Source of the DNA: an uncultured Ruminococcus sp.
Lineage (GTDB): Bacteria > Bacillota > Clostridia > Oscillospirales > Acutalibacteraceae
Reading direction: 5' to 3'
DNA: 55,684 nucleotides
NCBI GenBank assembly: GCA_902776185.1
Contig: CACYPH010000012.1
Location: 1 to 55,684, forward strand
The notes beneath the pieces are model-generated. The model was not told where the DNA came from. It saw only the letters and a program-made list of their open reading frames with translations, and ran no database searches. A program made the position numbers and the translations under genes. Shown one piece after another: positions 1-7,298 of the stretch. Positions within the stretch are counted from its first letter, which is position 1, and the number at the start of each line of letters is the position of its first letter.

Positions 1-195
1 CGTTCAACGGGTGGTTTGTCCTACCCCTAGAAGGGGATATTACTGGCTTGCCCCCTGCAGCCGGGGGCTCTGAATTATTATCATCGCATTACATGCCCCA
101 CAACCCGTGAACGGGTCAGGTTCGCCCTACACAAGGTTTTCTGTATTTTGCAAACTACCTTTTCTCGGGTTTTGGTTTACCTACGGTAAACATTT
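1..195 (-). ncRNA. candidate structured RNA, possibly HEARO/OMEGA-like RNA of an IscB element
   Basis: No convincing protein is encoded here. Several stems are visible: 24-28/32-36 (CCCCT/AGGGG), 50-55/63-68 (GCCCCC/GGGGGC), 103-108/111-116 (ACCCGT/ACGGGT) and 175-181/185-191 (GTTTACC/GGTAAAC). In addition, 1-12 can pair with 103-113 over 11 bp with one bulged A, enclosing the first two hairpins. That long-range helix competes with the local 103-116 hairpin, as in a pseudoknotted or switching RNA. On the minus strand the order would be a 5' variable part, then the folded scaffold, then an open reading frame beyond the left edge. This is how IscB-associated HEARO/OMEGA RNAs are arranged. The family call is inference from architecture; a TnpB-type RNA on the plus strand or another structured RNA is possible. 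Confidence 0.4.
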
Positions 196-215
196 TTGCA
201 CTGCTTTTTTATTTT

Positions 216-234
216 CCCCCGGTTAAACCGGGGG
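216..234. repeat. GC-rich palindrome
   Basis: Arms CCCCCGGT (216-223) and ACCGGGGG (227-234) form an 8-bp stem with a 3-nt loop. It lies between the structured region at 1-195 and the gpx terminator. It could be a subterminal hairpin of an IS200/IS605-like element or a weak terminator. No transposase is visible in the window. Confidence 0.4.
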
Positions 235-267
235 GTTATTTCCACGCCTTAAAGGCACCAAAGAATT

Positions 268-295
268 CCCCTGCTGTGATAAAATACAGCAGGGG
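268..295 (-). terminator. rho-independent terminator after gpx
   Basis: CCCCTGCTGT (268-277) pairs perfectly with ACAGCAGGGG (286-295) around an 8-nt loop. On the minus strand it is followed by AATTCTTT, a modest T-rich tail. It sits 43 bp past the gpx stop. Confidence 0.65.
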
Positions 296-337
296 ATGAA
301 GTGTATGCTTTCAATACACCTTCCGATGGATTTGCTG

Positions 338-889
338 TCAGGCGTTGACCAACTCGGCGACTGCTTTCTCGACCTCTTTCATATCTGCGGTCGGCTCAAA
401 GCGCGCGACGACGTTGCCCTCGCGGTCGACAAGGAACTTGGTGAAGTTCCACTTGATGTCGGGGCTGTTCTTATAATCCTTGTTGGCTTTCTTCGCCATC
501 GCCTTCATCGCAAGCGCGGCTACGCCCTTGCCGAAGCCCTCAAAGCCTTTCTGACTTTTCAGATAGGTGAAAAGCGGCAGCTCGTTCTCGCCGTTGACGT
601 CGCTCTTCTTCATCTGAGGGAACTGAGTGTTGTACTTGAGGGTGCAGAAATCGTGGATCTCTTCGTCGGTGCCGGGGGTCTGACCCGCGAACTGGTTGCA
701 GGGAACGTCGATGACCTCAAAGCCCTTGTCGTGATACGCCTCGTACATCTTCTCGATCGGCTCATAGTGGGGCGTAAAGCCGCAGCCGGTCGCGGTATTG
801 ACGATGAGCATGACCTCGCCCTTGTAGGCAGAGAGAGGGTATTCGTTGCCTTTGCGGTCGTACAGTGTGTAGTCATAAATGCTTGCCAT
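338..889 (-). CDS. gpx: glutathione peroxidase family thiol peroxidase
   Basis: Thioredoxin-fold peroxidase that reduces hydroperoxides. In Firmicutes this cysteine type normally uses thioredoxin rather than glutathione. Peroxidatic Cys36 lies in the motif ATGCGFT, followed by the CNQF motif around residues 64-67 and a WNFTKF motif near the C-terminus, giving the Cys, Gln, Trp and Asn tetrad of the family. No signal peptide, so cytoplasmic. I start at the ATG at 889 because a GGAG Shine-Dalgarno lies 8 nt upstream; an in-frame ATG at 904 overlaps that site and is unlikely. It is the last gene of the ohrR-CDF-gpx group, 48 bp after the transporter. A TTGACA with an 18-nt spacer and TATTAT (906-935) may give it its own promoter, though the leader would be very short. 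Confidence 0.93.
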   Translation of the reverse strand: MASIYDYTLYDRKGNEYPLSAYKGEVMLIVNTATGCGFTPHYEPIEKMYEAYHDKGFEVIDVPCNQFAGQTPGTDEEIHDFCTLKYNTQFPQMKKSDVNGENELPLFTYLKSQKGFEGFGKGVAALAMKAMAKKANKDYKNSPDIKWNFTKFLVDREGNVVARFEPTADMKEVEKAVAELVNA

Positions 890-920
890 AAAATATATCT
901 CCATAATAATATTTTTTACA

Positions 921-936
921 ATTGACAGTTGTCAAT
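921..936. promoter_or_regulatory. palindrome between the CDF gene and gpx
   Basis: ATTGACA (921-927) and TGTCAAT (930-936) form a 7-bp dyad just after the CDF stop codon. On the minus strand its left arm supplies a TTGACA box ahead of gpx. It could be an operator over a gpx promoter or a weak processing hairpin. Confidence 0.4.
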
Positions 937-937
937 T

Positions 938-2044
938 TTAATCTGAAATGTCCGTATCGAGCGTTACATAGAATGTATACTCGGGATGGTTCTTTTTCAG
1001 CCTTTCGACGATCTGCTGATAATATTCCCGGCGGTTGCCGACGTCAAAGCTGATGATCATATCGAACACGGCAGTCTTGGTTTTCTTATCCAGATTGAAG
1101 CCGTGGATCTGCAGAACGTGTTCGTCAGCCATGACCTCCGCTTCGATCGCGTGGAACAGGTTATCTGTCTCGGGATCCTTGAGGTCGATGGAATAGATAG
1201 AAATACCGGTCAGGGTAACGTTGAATTTCTGATAGATCTCGGCGGTCATGCGGCGTTCGAGGACGTCCAGCTCGACTGCAGAGAGCGTGTGATCGACCTC
1301 GATATGCACCGAGCCGATGAGCAGCTCGGGGCCGTAGGCGTGGAGGATCAGATCGTATGCGCCGTTGACATGGGGATAGGTGCAGAGCTGTGCTTTGATC
1401 TGCTTACTCAGATCACCGTCGATACGCTCGCCGAGGATCTGAGAGATAGTATCGCGCAGGGTGTCAAAGCCCGCCTTGATGATGAAGACCGAGATGATAA
1501 CGCCGAGGTATGCTTCCAGCGAAACGCCCCAGATCAGGTAGATCACGGCGGCGACCAGTACGGACGCCGAAATGATCGAATCCATCAGCGCGTCCTTGCC
1601 GGAGGCGACCAGCGAATCGGAATTGACATTTTTGCCGGTACGCATGACAAAGGTACCGAGGAAGATCTTGACCAGCACCGCAACGCCGATGATGATCAGC
1701 GCAACAGCGGAATAATCGGGCGTCTCGGGCTCGATGATCTTCTTAACGGACTCGATCATCGAGGTCACGCCGGCGTACAGCACGATGACGCCGATGATCG
1801 TCGCCGAGAGATACTCGATCCTGCCGTAGCCCATCGGATGCTTTTTGTCAGAGGGCTTTGCGCTGAGCTTCGCGCCGATGATCGTGATGACCGATGACAG
1901 CGCGTCACTTAAGTTATTGACCGCATCAAGTACGACCGAGATCGAATTGGATATCAAGCCGACTGCCGCCTTGAAGCCCGCGAGGAAGATATTCGCGAGG
2001 ATTCCGATGATACTGGTGCGGACGATCACTTTTTGTCTGTCCAC
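938..2044 (-). CDS. cation diffusion facilitator family exporter, probably Mn-type
   Basis: 368-residue membrane protein with the CDF layout: about six transmembrane helices over residues 8-215, then a cytoplasmic metal-binding domain to residue 310, and an extra C-terminal domain. These proteins exchange divalent metal for protons. In helix 2 the metal site is N43-x-x-x-D47, and in helix 5 it is a DxxxD inside KDALMDS. That pairing is characteristic of manganese CDFs such as MntE; zinc CDFs have HxxxD at both sites. The metal assignment is therefore inference from motif. The start lies 1 bp past the ohrR stop, so the two are co-transcribed. Linkage to an organic-peroxide sensor and a peroxidase suggests metal handling under oxidative stress. 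Confidence 0.9.
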   Translation of the reverse strand: MDRQKVIVRTSIIGILANIFLAGFKAAVGLISNSISVVLDAVNNLSDALSSVITIIGAKLSAKPSDKKHPMGYGRIEYLSATIIGVIVLYAGVTSMIESVKKIIEPETPDYSAVALIIIGVAVLVKIFLGTFVMRTGKNVNSDSLVASGKDALMDSIISASVLVAAVIYLIWGVSLEAYLGVIISVFIIKAGFDTLRDTISQILGERIDGDLSKQIKAQLCTYPHVNGAYDLILHAYGPELLIGSVHIEVDHTLSAVELDVLERRMTAEIYQKFNVTLTGISIYSIDLKDPETDNLFHAIEAEVMADEHVLQIHGFNLDKKTKTAVFDMIISFDVGNRREYYQQIVERLKKNHPEYTFYVTLDTDISD

Positions 2045-2045
2045 T

Positions 2046-2489
2046 TTATTCTCCTCCTTTGTTCAGCAAAAGGTATAGCAGGGTGTACATCGCACCCGCT
2101 TCTTTTTCGTCGAGCCCGATACATCTGCCGACCTTGAAGGGAATCTCTTTCGCCTTCTCTTTCAGCGCTCTGCCCGCATCAGTCAGGGTGACGATCACTA
2201 CACGTTCGTCGATCTTATCGCGCGAGCGGGTCAGGTAACCGGCGGATTCGAGCTTTTTGAGCAGCGGGGTCAGCGTTCCGTTATCGAGATACAGCCGCCG
2301 TCCCAGTTCGCCGACCGGGATACCGTCTTTCTCCCAAAGCACCAGAAAAACGATGTACTGGGTGTAAGTCAATCCCAGCTCCTTGAGATGCGGCGTGTAA
2401 AGCGACACGACCTGACGCGCCGCGGCGTATAAGGGAAAGCAGAGCTGGTTTTCGAGCTTTAATGCTTCATTATATTCTTTCACTGTCAT
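2046..2489 (-). CDS. ohrR: OhrR-type MarR family redox regulator
   Basis: Winged-helix MarR repressor with strong OhrR similarity. The N-terminal LENQLCF motif places the reactive Cys at residue 17, and Tyr31 and Tyr42 sit where B. subtilis OhrR has the tyrosines that hydrogen-bond the oxidised cysteine (Cys15, Tyr29, Tyr40). No second C-terminal Cys is seen, so it belongs to the one-cysteine class that needs a small thiol for derepression. I chose the ATG at 2489 because AAGGTGG lies 5 nt upstream; the GTG at 2498 lies within that ribosome binding site. It is the first gene of the group, which lacks the usual ohr peroxidase; gpx appears in its place. A perfect consensus promoter with overlapping inverted repeats lies upstream, suggesting autoregulation. 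Confidence 0.9.
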   Translation of the reverse strand: MTVKEYNEALKLENQLCFPLYAAARQVVSLYTPHLKELGLTYTQYIVFLVLWEKDGIPVGELGRRLYLDNGTLTPLLKKLESAGYLTRSRDKIDERVVIVTLTDAGRALKEKAKEIPFKVGRCIGLDEKEAGAMYTLLYLLLNKGGE

Positions 2490-2535
2490 CTGAACCACCT
2501 TTTGAGAAAATCAAATCATCTTATCTGTTGTTTTA

Positions 2536-2564
2536 ATTATATTTGATAAAATATAATTTGTCAA
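2536..2564 (-). promoter_or_regulatory. sigma-A promoter of ohrR-CDF
   Basis: On the minus strand TTGACA (2559-2564), a 17-nt spacer and TATAAT (2536-2541) match the full consensus. The -10 box is embedded in one arm of the inverted repeat at 2539-2589. Confidence 0.85.
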
Positions 2565-2589
2565 TAGCTTTTTATGTTTTATCAAATAT
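2539..2589. promoter_or_regulatory. candidate OhrR operator (13-bp inverted repeat)
   Basis: ATATTTGATAAAA (2539-2551) recurs as its exact reverse complement at 2577-2589. The arms straddle the -35 box and one covers the -10 box of the ohrR promoter. Position and symmetry suit a repressor site. The binding factor is inferred. Confidence 0.6.
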
Positions 2590-2618
2590 TTTTAATGAAC
2601 ATCCCCGGTGCAAGCACT

Positions 2619-2734
2619 AAAGTGTCCACCGGACACTTTACCCGCGCACAGCGCGGGCGGGGTATCACTTCGCTTCGCTCTACGGATTACTACTCGACTG
2701 ACTCTTTCGCTGCAAGCAGCGGGGAATTATACCC
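2619..2734. repeat. cluster of hairpins in the intergenic region 2590-2760
   Basis: Between ohrR and the DUF5662 gene there is no credible gene but three stems: AAAGTGTCC/GGACACTTT (2619-2627/2631-2639), CCCGCGC/GCGCGGG (2641-2647/2651-2657), and an outer GGGTAT/ATACCC (2660-2665/2729-2734) enclosing CGCTGC/GCAGCG (2708-2713/2716-2721). It resembles a dispersed palindromic repeat or small RNA; copy number cannot be judged from one window. Confidence 0.45.
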
Positions 2735-2762
2735 TAACTATGTTATTAAAAATGAGTATAAC

Positions 2763-2791
2763 TTGCACTCTGCGATGATTTGATATATAAT
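2763..2791 (+). promoter_or_regulatory. promoter of the DUF5662-HD pair
   Basis: TTGCAC (2763-2768), a 17-nt spacer and TATAAT (2786-2791), 26 bp before the start codon with AAGGAG between. Confidence 0.7.
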
Positions 2792-2817
2792 GGGTTCGAT
2801 GAAAAGGAGCGTTCGGC

Positions 2818-3372
2818 ATGGGTAAAGCATTTCAACATTTCAAAACCATCACCCGCCACCGTCACGAGGTCATCCGCAACTGCAAACGCGCGGGGATCTT
2901 CTGGCAGGGGCTGCGGCATGATTTGTCCAAATACTCCCCCACCGAGTTTTTGCAGGGCGCAAAGTACTGGCAGGGTACGCGCAGCCCGAATGACCGCGAG
3001 CGCGAGGTCAAGGGTTACTCGGACGCGTGGATGCACCACAAGGGCAGGAATCGCCACCACTTTGAGTATTGGACGGATTACTCGCCGATAGACAAGGTCG
3101 TCCGTCCGGTCGAAATGCCGCTGAGATACGTCGCCGAGATGTTCTGCGACCGTGTCGCCGCCTCCAAGATCTATATGGGCGAGAATTACACCGACAGAAG
3201 CCCGCTGGAATACTTTGAGCGCGGTAAGCATCGCCGCGTCGCGCGCATCCACGATAAGACCTCCGACCTGATCGAAAAGATGCTGACCGTGCTTGCCGAC
3301 GAGGGCGAGGATGCGGCGTTCGCCTATATCAGAGGATTGCTTAAGGAAGAAAAGAAGGAAAAGAAATCATGA
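2818..3372 (+). CDS. DUF5662 family protein
   Basis: 184-residue soluble protein, rich in His, Arg and Tyr, of the uncharacterised DUF5662 family common in Firmicutes. Family hallmarks are visible: GLRHDLSKYSPTEF near residues 31-45, then HHKGRNRHH around residues 74-82, and a conserved MFCDRVAASK segment. The paired histidines suggest a metal-binding or hydrolase fold, but no activity is known to me. AAGGAG lies 8 nt upstream of the ATG. Its last 4 bp overlap the next gene, an HD-domain protein, so translation is probably coupled. Confidence 0.85.
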   Translation: MGKAFQHFKTITRHRHEVIRNCKRAGIFWQGLRHDLSKYSPTEFLQGAKYWQGTRSPNDREREVKGYSDAWMHHKGRNRHHFEYWTDYSPIDKVVRPVEMPLRYVAEMFCDRVAASKIYMGENYTDRSPLEYFERGKHRRVARIHDKTSDLIEKMLTVLADEGEDAAFAYIRGLLKEEKKEKKS

Positions 3373-3851
3373 CACAGGAAATCAGCGATTTATCAAAGAA
3401 GCAACTGGAAATGGAAGTCAACCGCGTTGCGGTGAGAATGAAGACCGTTCACCACGGCGACACGGATAAGGTACAGCATTTTGTGCGCGTGTACACGCTG
3501 GCGAAAACCATCGGAGAGCTCGAAAAGCTCTCTGAGGAAGAGCAGGAGAATCTGGAGCTTGCCGCGGTGGTACATAATATCGAGGGTGAGGAGAAGATCC
3601 CGACCGTCAGGGACATCCTCAGCTCCTGCGGGGTCGAGCCTGAGACCGCGATGCGCGTCTGTCACATCGTCGAAAACATGGACAACTACGAGCATATCTC
3701 AAGCCTCGATCACCAGATCTTCATCGAGGCGCGGATGATCGTCGAGTTCAAAGAGCATAACACCCCCTCCTACGAGATCGTGAAATTCGCCGAGGAACGC
3801 TTTATCACCAACTACGGCAAGATGTTCCTCAAGCGCGCCTTTGACGTTTAA
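3369..3851 (+). CDS. HD-domain protein with degenerate HD motif
   Basis: 160-residue helical protein resembling HD-superfamily phosphohydrolases: an early histidine within HHGDTDKVQHF, then the block AAVVHNIEG, then later histidines around HIVENMDNYEH. The signature His-Asp is His-Asn here, so metal-dependent hydrolysis may be weakened or lost. ATG overlaps the stop of the DUF5662 gene (ATGA), making a two-gene operon. A strong terminator follows at 3865-3890. Role unknown; it could be a pseudo-enzyme or nucleotide sensor. Confidence 0.7.
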   Translation: MTQEISDLSKKQLEMEVNRVAVRMKTVHHGDTDKVQHFVRVYTLAKTIGELEKLSEEEQENLELAAVVHNIEGEEKIPTVRDILSSCGVEPETAMRVCHIVENMDNYEHISSLDHQIFIEARMIVEFKEHNTPSYEIVKFAEERFITNYGKMFLKRAFDV

Positions 3852-3864
3852 TACACGGATTTCA

Positions 3865-3890
3865 GGGAGGGTATTGGCCCTCCCCTTTTT
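3865..3890 (+). terminator. rho-independent terminator after the HD gene
   Basis: GGGAGGG (3865-3871) pairs with CCCTCCC (3878-3884), followed by CTTTTTC. Confidence 0.85.
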
Positions 3891-3908
3891 CATATCGGAG
3901 CGATTCTC

Positions 3909-4811
3909 ATGCGTCACTATTATTCTTTAAATGAATATTATCAACAAAAATTCGGCAAAAAGGTCTACAAGCTGTCTATCAGCGCGGGGCTGAGCTGTCC
4001 GAACCGCGACGGTACGCTTGCAACAGGCGGGTGTATTTTTTGCAGCCGCGGCGGGTCGGGAGAATTCGCCGCCTCCTGCTCCCTGTCGATCACAGATCAA
4101 TTGGAGCAAGCAAAAAGACGCATCGCGTCCAAAACGCGCGACAATGCCTATATCGCCTACTTTCAGCCCTTCACCAATACCTACGGCGAGATCGACTATC
4201 TGAGAAAGATCTACTTTGAGGCGATCGCACCCGAGGAGATCGTCGGGCTGAGCATCGCGACGCGTCCCGACTGTCTGCCCGATGAGGTGCTCGAACTGCT
4301 CACAGAGATCAACGAAATCAAGCCTGTTACGGTGGAGCTCGGGCTGCAGACGATCCACCCCGCCACCGCCGCCTACATCCGGCGCGGCTACGATCTTTGC
4401 GTCTATGATGAAGCGGTCAAAAAACTGCACAGCATCGGCATCGAAGTCGTCACGCATATTATCCTCGGTCTGCCGGGTGAATCCGCTGATATGATGCTCG
4501 AGAGTGTTCGATACGCAGGCAGGGTCAGCAACGGGATCAAGCTGCAATTACTGCATGTGCTGAAAGATACCGACCTTGCCGATGCATACGCCGCGGGGAA
4601 AATCGAAGTACTGAGTTTGGATGAATACACCGACGTCCTCTGCCGCGCGATCGAGGTCCTCCCGCCGAACGTTGTCATCCATCGGTTGACCGGCGACGGC
4701 GACAAGCGCAGTCTGATCGCTCCGCTGTGGAGCGCCGATAAAAAGCGCGTCCTCAACCACATCAAAAAAGCCTTGGGTGACAGGGAAATCATCCAAGGCA
4801 ATAAGGCATAG
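3909..4811 (+). CDS. TIGR01212 family radical SAM protein (YhcC-like)
   Basis: 300-residue radical SAM protein of the YhcC/TIGR01212 family. It opens with YYSLNEYYQQKFG and carries the iron-sulfur cluster cysteines in the spaced form C-x(11)-C-x-x-C around GLSCPNRDG and GGCIFC, rather than the usual CxxxCxxC, as is typical of this family. A GLPGE motif lies mid-protein. The substrate is not established from sequence. Start ATG is preceded by GGAG. It stands alone on the plus strand between two terminators and converges with the glycosyltransferase gene. Confidence 0.9.
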   Translation: MRHYYSLNEYYQQKFGKKVYKLSISAGLSCPNRDGTLATGGCIFCSRGGSGEFAASCSLSITDQLEQAKRRIASKTRDNAYIAYFQPFTNTYGEIDYLRKIYFEAIAPEEIVGLSIATRPDCLPDEVLELLTEINEIKPVTVELGLQTIHPATAAYIRRGYDLCVYDEAVKKLHSIGIEVVTHIILGLPGESADMMLESVRYAGRVSNGIKLQLLHVLKDTDLADAYAAGKIEVLSLDEYTDVLCRAIEVLPPNVVIHRLTGDGDKRSLIAPLWSADKKRVLNHIKKALGDREIIQGNKA

Positions 4812-4815
4812 AAAA

Positions 4816-4841
4816 AGCCGTCCGAACCAAATCGGACGGCT
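4816..4841. terminator. bidirectional terminator
   Basis: AGCCGTCCGA (4816-4825) pairs with TCGGACGGCT (4832-4841). It has a T-rich tail in both directions, serving the radical SAM gene (plus) and the glycosyltransferase gene (minus). Confidence 0.9.
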
Positions 4842-4847
4842 ATGTTT

Positions 4848-6026
4848 TTATTCTTCTTCATCGGAGAGCTTGACCTCGCCGCTTTCCTTGCGGGCGATGA
4901 TACTCTCATACAGCTGTTCTACCGTGCTGACAAAAATCTCTTTGCTGAACGCGTAGGACTTCGTGATCGATACCTTTGACATCTCTTTTTGCCTCTCAGG
5001 GTCGCCGAGGATGGTCAGGATATGATCGACAAAGCCCGCTTCATCCGTATAGGTGAAGCCGTTTTTGCCCTGCTCGATAATATTGATCAGGCATTTATCC
5101 TCGCGGCATACCAGCGGCAGACCGTTCGCCAGCGCCTCGACATAGGTCAACCCCTGCGTCTCAAAGGTCGATCCGCTGACGAAGACATTCCCCAGCTGAT
5201 AGTATCTGTAGACCTCATCCGAGGGGATCATGCCGGTAAATATGACACTGTCGTTGAGTTTGAGCGCGTCAACCTTTTCACGGAGCTTTTCAAGGTGAGG
5301 TCCGCCGCCGACAACAATCAGGCTGACCTCGGGATCTTTTTGAAGCAATGCGGGCATAAAGTCGATCAGCTCGTCGATGTTCTTCTCCTTGCTGATGCGC
5401 GACACGGTGACCAGCACCTTGTTGTTATCCTTGACGCCGAGCTGAGCGAGCAATTTTTCCTTGCCGCCTTTGACGTGCGGATGGTTGCGCAGTTCGATAC
5501 CGGTCGGGATGACCACAACGGGACATTTGACCTTGTAGATCTCAACCAGTTCCTGGATCTTATACGACGGCACGATCAGGGTATCCGCCTTGCCGTAAAC
5601 GATGCGCTCAAAGTTCTTGATGATCACGCGCGAGAGCTTGCTGTTGATCTTCTTCGACTTGAAGTACTCCTCATAGTTGGTGTGGGAGGTCATGACATAC
5701 GGGATATCGCATTTCTTGACGACCTTCATCGCCAGCCACTTTGCCGAAAACTCGGTCTGGATATGAGCGATGTCGGGCTTCCACGCGGCAAGCTCGTCGA
5801 TCAGCTCGTCCCATACCGCAACGCTCAGGCGCATATCGGGATAGATCAGCGCGTCCACCGAGGCGATATAGTAGTCGTCGCCCTCGCGGTGCGACTTATG
5901 ATCGGGCGAGAGTGACAGCACCTTGACCTCGTGCCCGATCTCGCGCAGTCCGTGAACCAGAAGGCTGACGGAATTGGACACGCCGTTGATCTGTTTATAG
6001 GAATCTGATGCAATCAGGATTTTCAT
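4848..6026 (-). CDS. GT4 family glycosyltransferase, diacylglycerol glucosyltransferase-like
   Basis: GT-B fold glycosyltransferase. The N-terminal acceptor domain opens with MKILIASDSYKQINGVSNSV, and the C-terminal donor domain holds VSRISKEKN, VVGGGPHLEKL and the EALANGLPLV segment of the GT4 nucleotide-sugar site. Similarity in order and length is closest to enzymes that put glucose on diacylglycerol for membrane glycolipids, an inference. No transmembrane segment; probably membrane-associated at the cytoplasmic face. I start at 6026 because AGAAGG lies 7 nt upstream; an ATG at 6053 would add nine residues inside the previous gene. It follows the PTS-like gene by 19 bp and shares its promoter. 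Confidence 0.88.
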   Translation of the reverse strand: MKILIASDSYKQINGVSNSVSLLVHGLREIGHEVKVLSLSPDHKSHREGDDYYIASVDALIYPDMRLSVAVWDELIDELAAWKPDIAHIQTEFSAKWLAMKVVKKCDIPYVMTSHTNYEEYFKSKKINSKLSRVIIKNFERIVYGKADTLIVPSYKIQELVEIYKVKCPVVVIPTGIELRNHPHVKGGKEKLLAQLGVKDNNKVLVTVSRISKEKNIDELIDFMPALLQKDPEVSLIVVGGGPHLEKLREKVDALKLNDSVIFTGMIPSDEVYRYYQLGNVFVSGSTFETQGLTYVEALANGLPLVCREDKCLINIIEQGKNGFTYTDEAGFVDHILTILGDPERQKEMSKVSITKSYAFSKEIFVSTVEQLYESIIARKESGEVKLSDEEE

Positions 6027-6045
6027 CTTTGTACCTTCTTTGGGA

Positions 6046-7101
6046 TTATGCAAGTTTGAGGTCGCCGTCCTTGACCCAGCCGAGCTTGCGCAGCGGCAGG
6101 TTGATCAACAACGACAATACCGCAGGCAGGACGATACAGATCAGAGCAAGCCCGATCCAGTCCATCGCGGCAGGGGTGATCGCCTCGCCGACGGTAGGGG
6201 TATACCAGCCGGTGATGACGCCGATCGGTCCGCATAAGCCGCAGGTACCCATACCGGAGTTGACCGCTACGCCGTTCATCTCGAGATGAAAGACGCAGGT
6301 CGCGATCGGACCGGTGATCGCGGACGCGAGCGTCGGCGCGATCCAGATACGCGGGTTCTTCATGATATTCGGCATCTGGAGCATAGAGGTACCGAGTCCC
6401 TGACTCACCAATCCGCTCCAGCGATTCTCGCGGAACGAGATCACCGCGAAGCCGACCATCTGCGCACAGCAGCCCGCTACTGCGGCGCCGCCTGCAAGCC
6501 CCGTCAGTCCCAGCGCGGCACAGATCGCCGCCGAGGAGATCGGCAGGGTCAGCGCAATACCGACCAGCACCGATACCGTAATGCCCATCAGGAAGGGTTG
6601 GAGATCGGTCGCATACTTGATCAGCGAGCCGAATGCGTTCGCCGCATCACCGATCGGCTTTGCGATCAGCGCGGAGAGTCCTACGCCGACTAAGATCGTG
6701 ACAGCGGGGGTCACGAGGATATCGATTTTGGTTTCCTTTGAAACAGCCTTACCGCACTCAGCGGCGATGATCGCGATCACCAGAACCGCCAGAGGTCCGC
6801 CCGCGCCGCCGAGGGAGTTGGCGGCATAGCCGACCGTCGCCAGCGAGAACAGCACCATCGGATCGGCTTTCAGCGCGTAGCCGATCGCCACTGCCATCGC
6901 GACGCCGGAGACGTCCTTGGTATAGCCGCCGATCTGCGTCAGGAATTCGATGTCCGCAAGGTTGCCGATCGTACCGATGATCGTACCGATCAAAAGCGAG
7001 CAGAACAGACCCTGCGCCATCGCGCCGAGAGCGTCGATACCGTAGCGCTTGAAGCTGATCTCAATATTTTTACGTTTCAAAAATGCCTTGAACTTTGACA
7101 A
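6046..7101 (-). CDS. PTS EIIC-like membrane protein (PTS_EIIC_2 family)
   Basis: About 350 residues with some eight to ten hydrophobic segments rich in Gly and Ala, of the PTS_EIIC_2 type. These are annotated as sugar permeases of the phosphotransferase system, but no EIIA, EIIB, HPr or sugar-catabolic gene is nearby, so transport by phosphorylation is unproven. The start is probably the TTG at 7101: AGGTGG sits 5 nt upstream, while the GTG at 7108-7110 lies inside that site. Conserved-looking polar motifs include SFRENRWSGLVSQG and HLEMNG. First gene of a two-gene operon with the GT4 glycosyltransferase. Confidence 0.8.
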   Translation of the reverse strand: MSKFKAFLKRKNIEISFKRYGIDALGAMAQGLFCSLLIGTIIGTIGNLADIEFLTQIGGYTKDVSGVAMAVAIGYALKADPMVLFSLATVGYAANSLGGAGGPLAVLVIAIIAAECGKAVSKETKIDILVTPAVTILVGVGLSALIAKPIGDAANAFGSLIKYATDLQPFLMGITVSVLVGIALTLPISSAAICAALGLTGLAGGAAVAGCCAQMVGFAVISFRENRWSGLVSQGLGTSMLQMPNIMKNPRIWIAPTLASAITGPIATCVFHLEMNGVAVNSGMGTCGLCGPIGVITGWYTPTVGEAITPAAMDWIGLALICIVLPAVLSLLINLPLRKLGWVKDGDLKLA

Positions 7102-7137
7102 TTTGACCACCTGATTCTTTCATTATCGGTTAAATGA

Positions 7138-7166
7138 AGTATACAAAAGTCAGGGTTATTTGTCAA
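7138..7166 (-). promoter_or_regulatory. promoter of the PTS-like/GT4 operon
   Basis: Minus-strand TTGACA (7161-7166), 17-nt spacer, TATACT (7138-7143). Confidence 0.85.
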
Positions 7167-7237
7167 TCGCGTCTGTGCAAAGTCCGTATTTTGTACAAGG
7201 AGCTCCTGACATATGGAAACTTTTTCGGCGAAATTGA

Positions 7238-7264
7238 AGGCTGTCACCCGACGGATGACAGCCT
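7238..7264 (-). terminator. terminator of the glycerol operon
   Basis: AGGCTGTCA (7238-7246) pairs with TGACAGCCT (7256-7264) around a 9-nt loop, followed on the minus strand by TCAATTT. It lies 35 bp past the DUF1667 stop. Confidence 0.7.
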
Positions 7265-7298
7265 GTCGTTTATTTTATGACCATTGTAAGGAATACTC

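Noticed and set aside
1-300. CRISPR array
   Set aside because: The hairpins differ in sequence and spacing; there are no regular direct repeats or spacers.
296-925. Long plus-strand open frame opposite gpx
   Set aside because: It is antisense to a clear peroxidase gene, with no ribosome binding site or recognisable domain.
2574-2783. 69-codon plus-strand frame in the hairpin cluster
   Set aside because: It crosses palindromes and the ohrR operator, and its composition does not look like protein.
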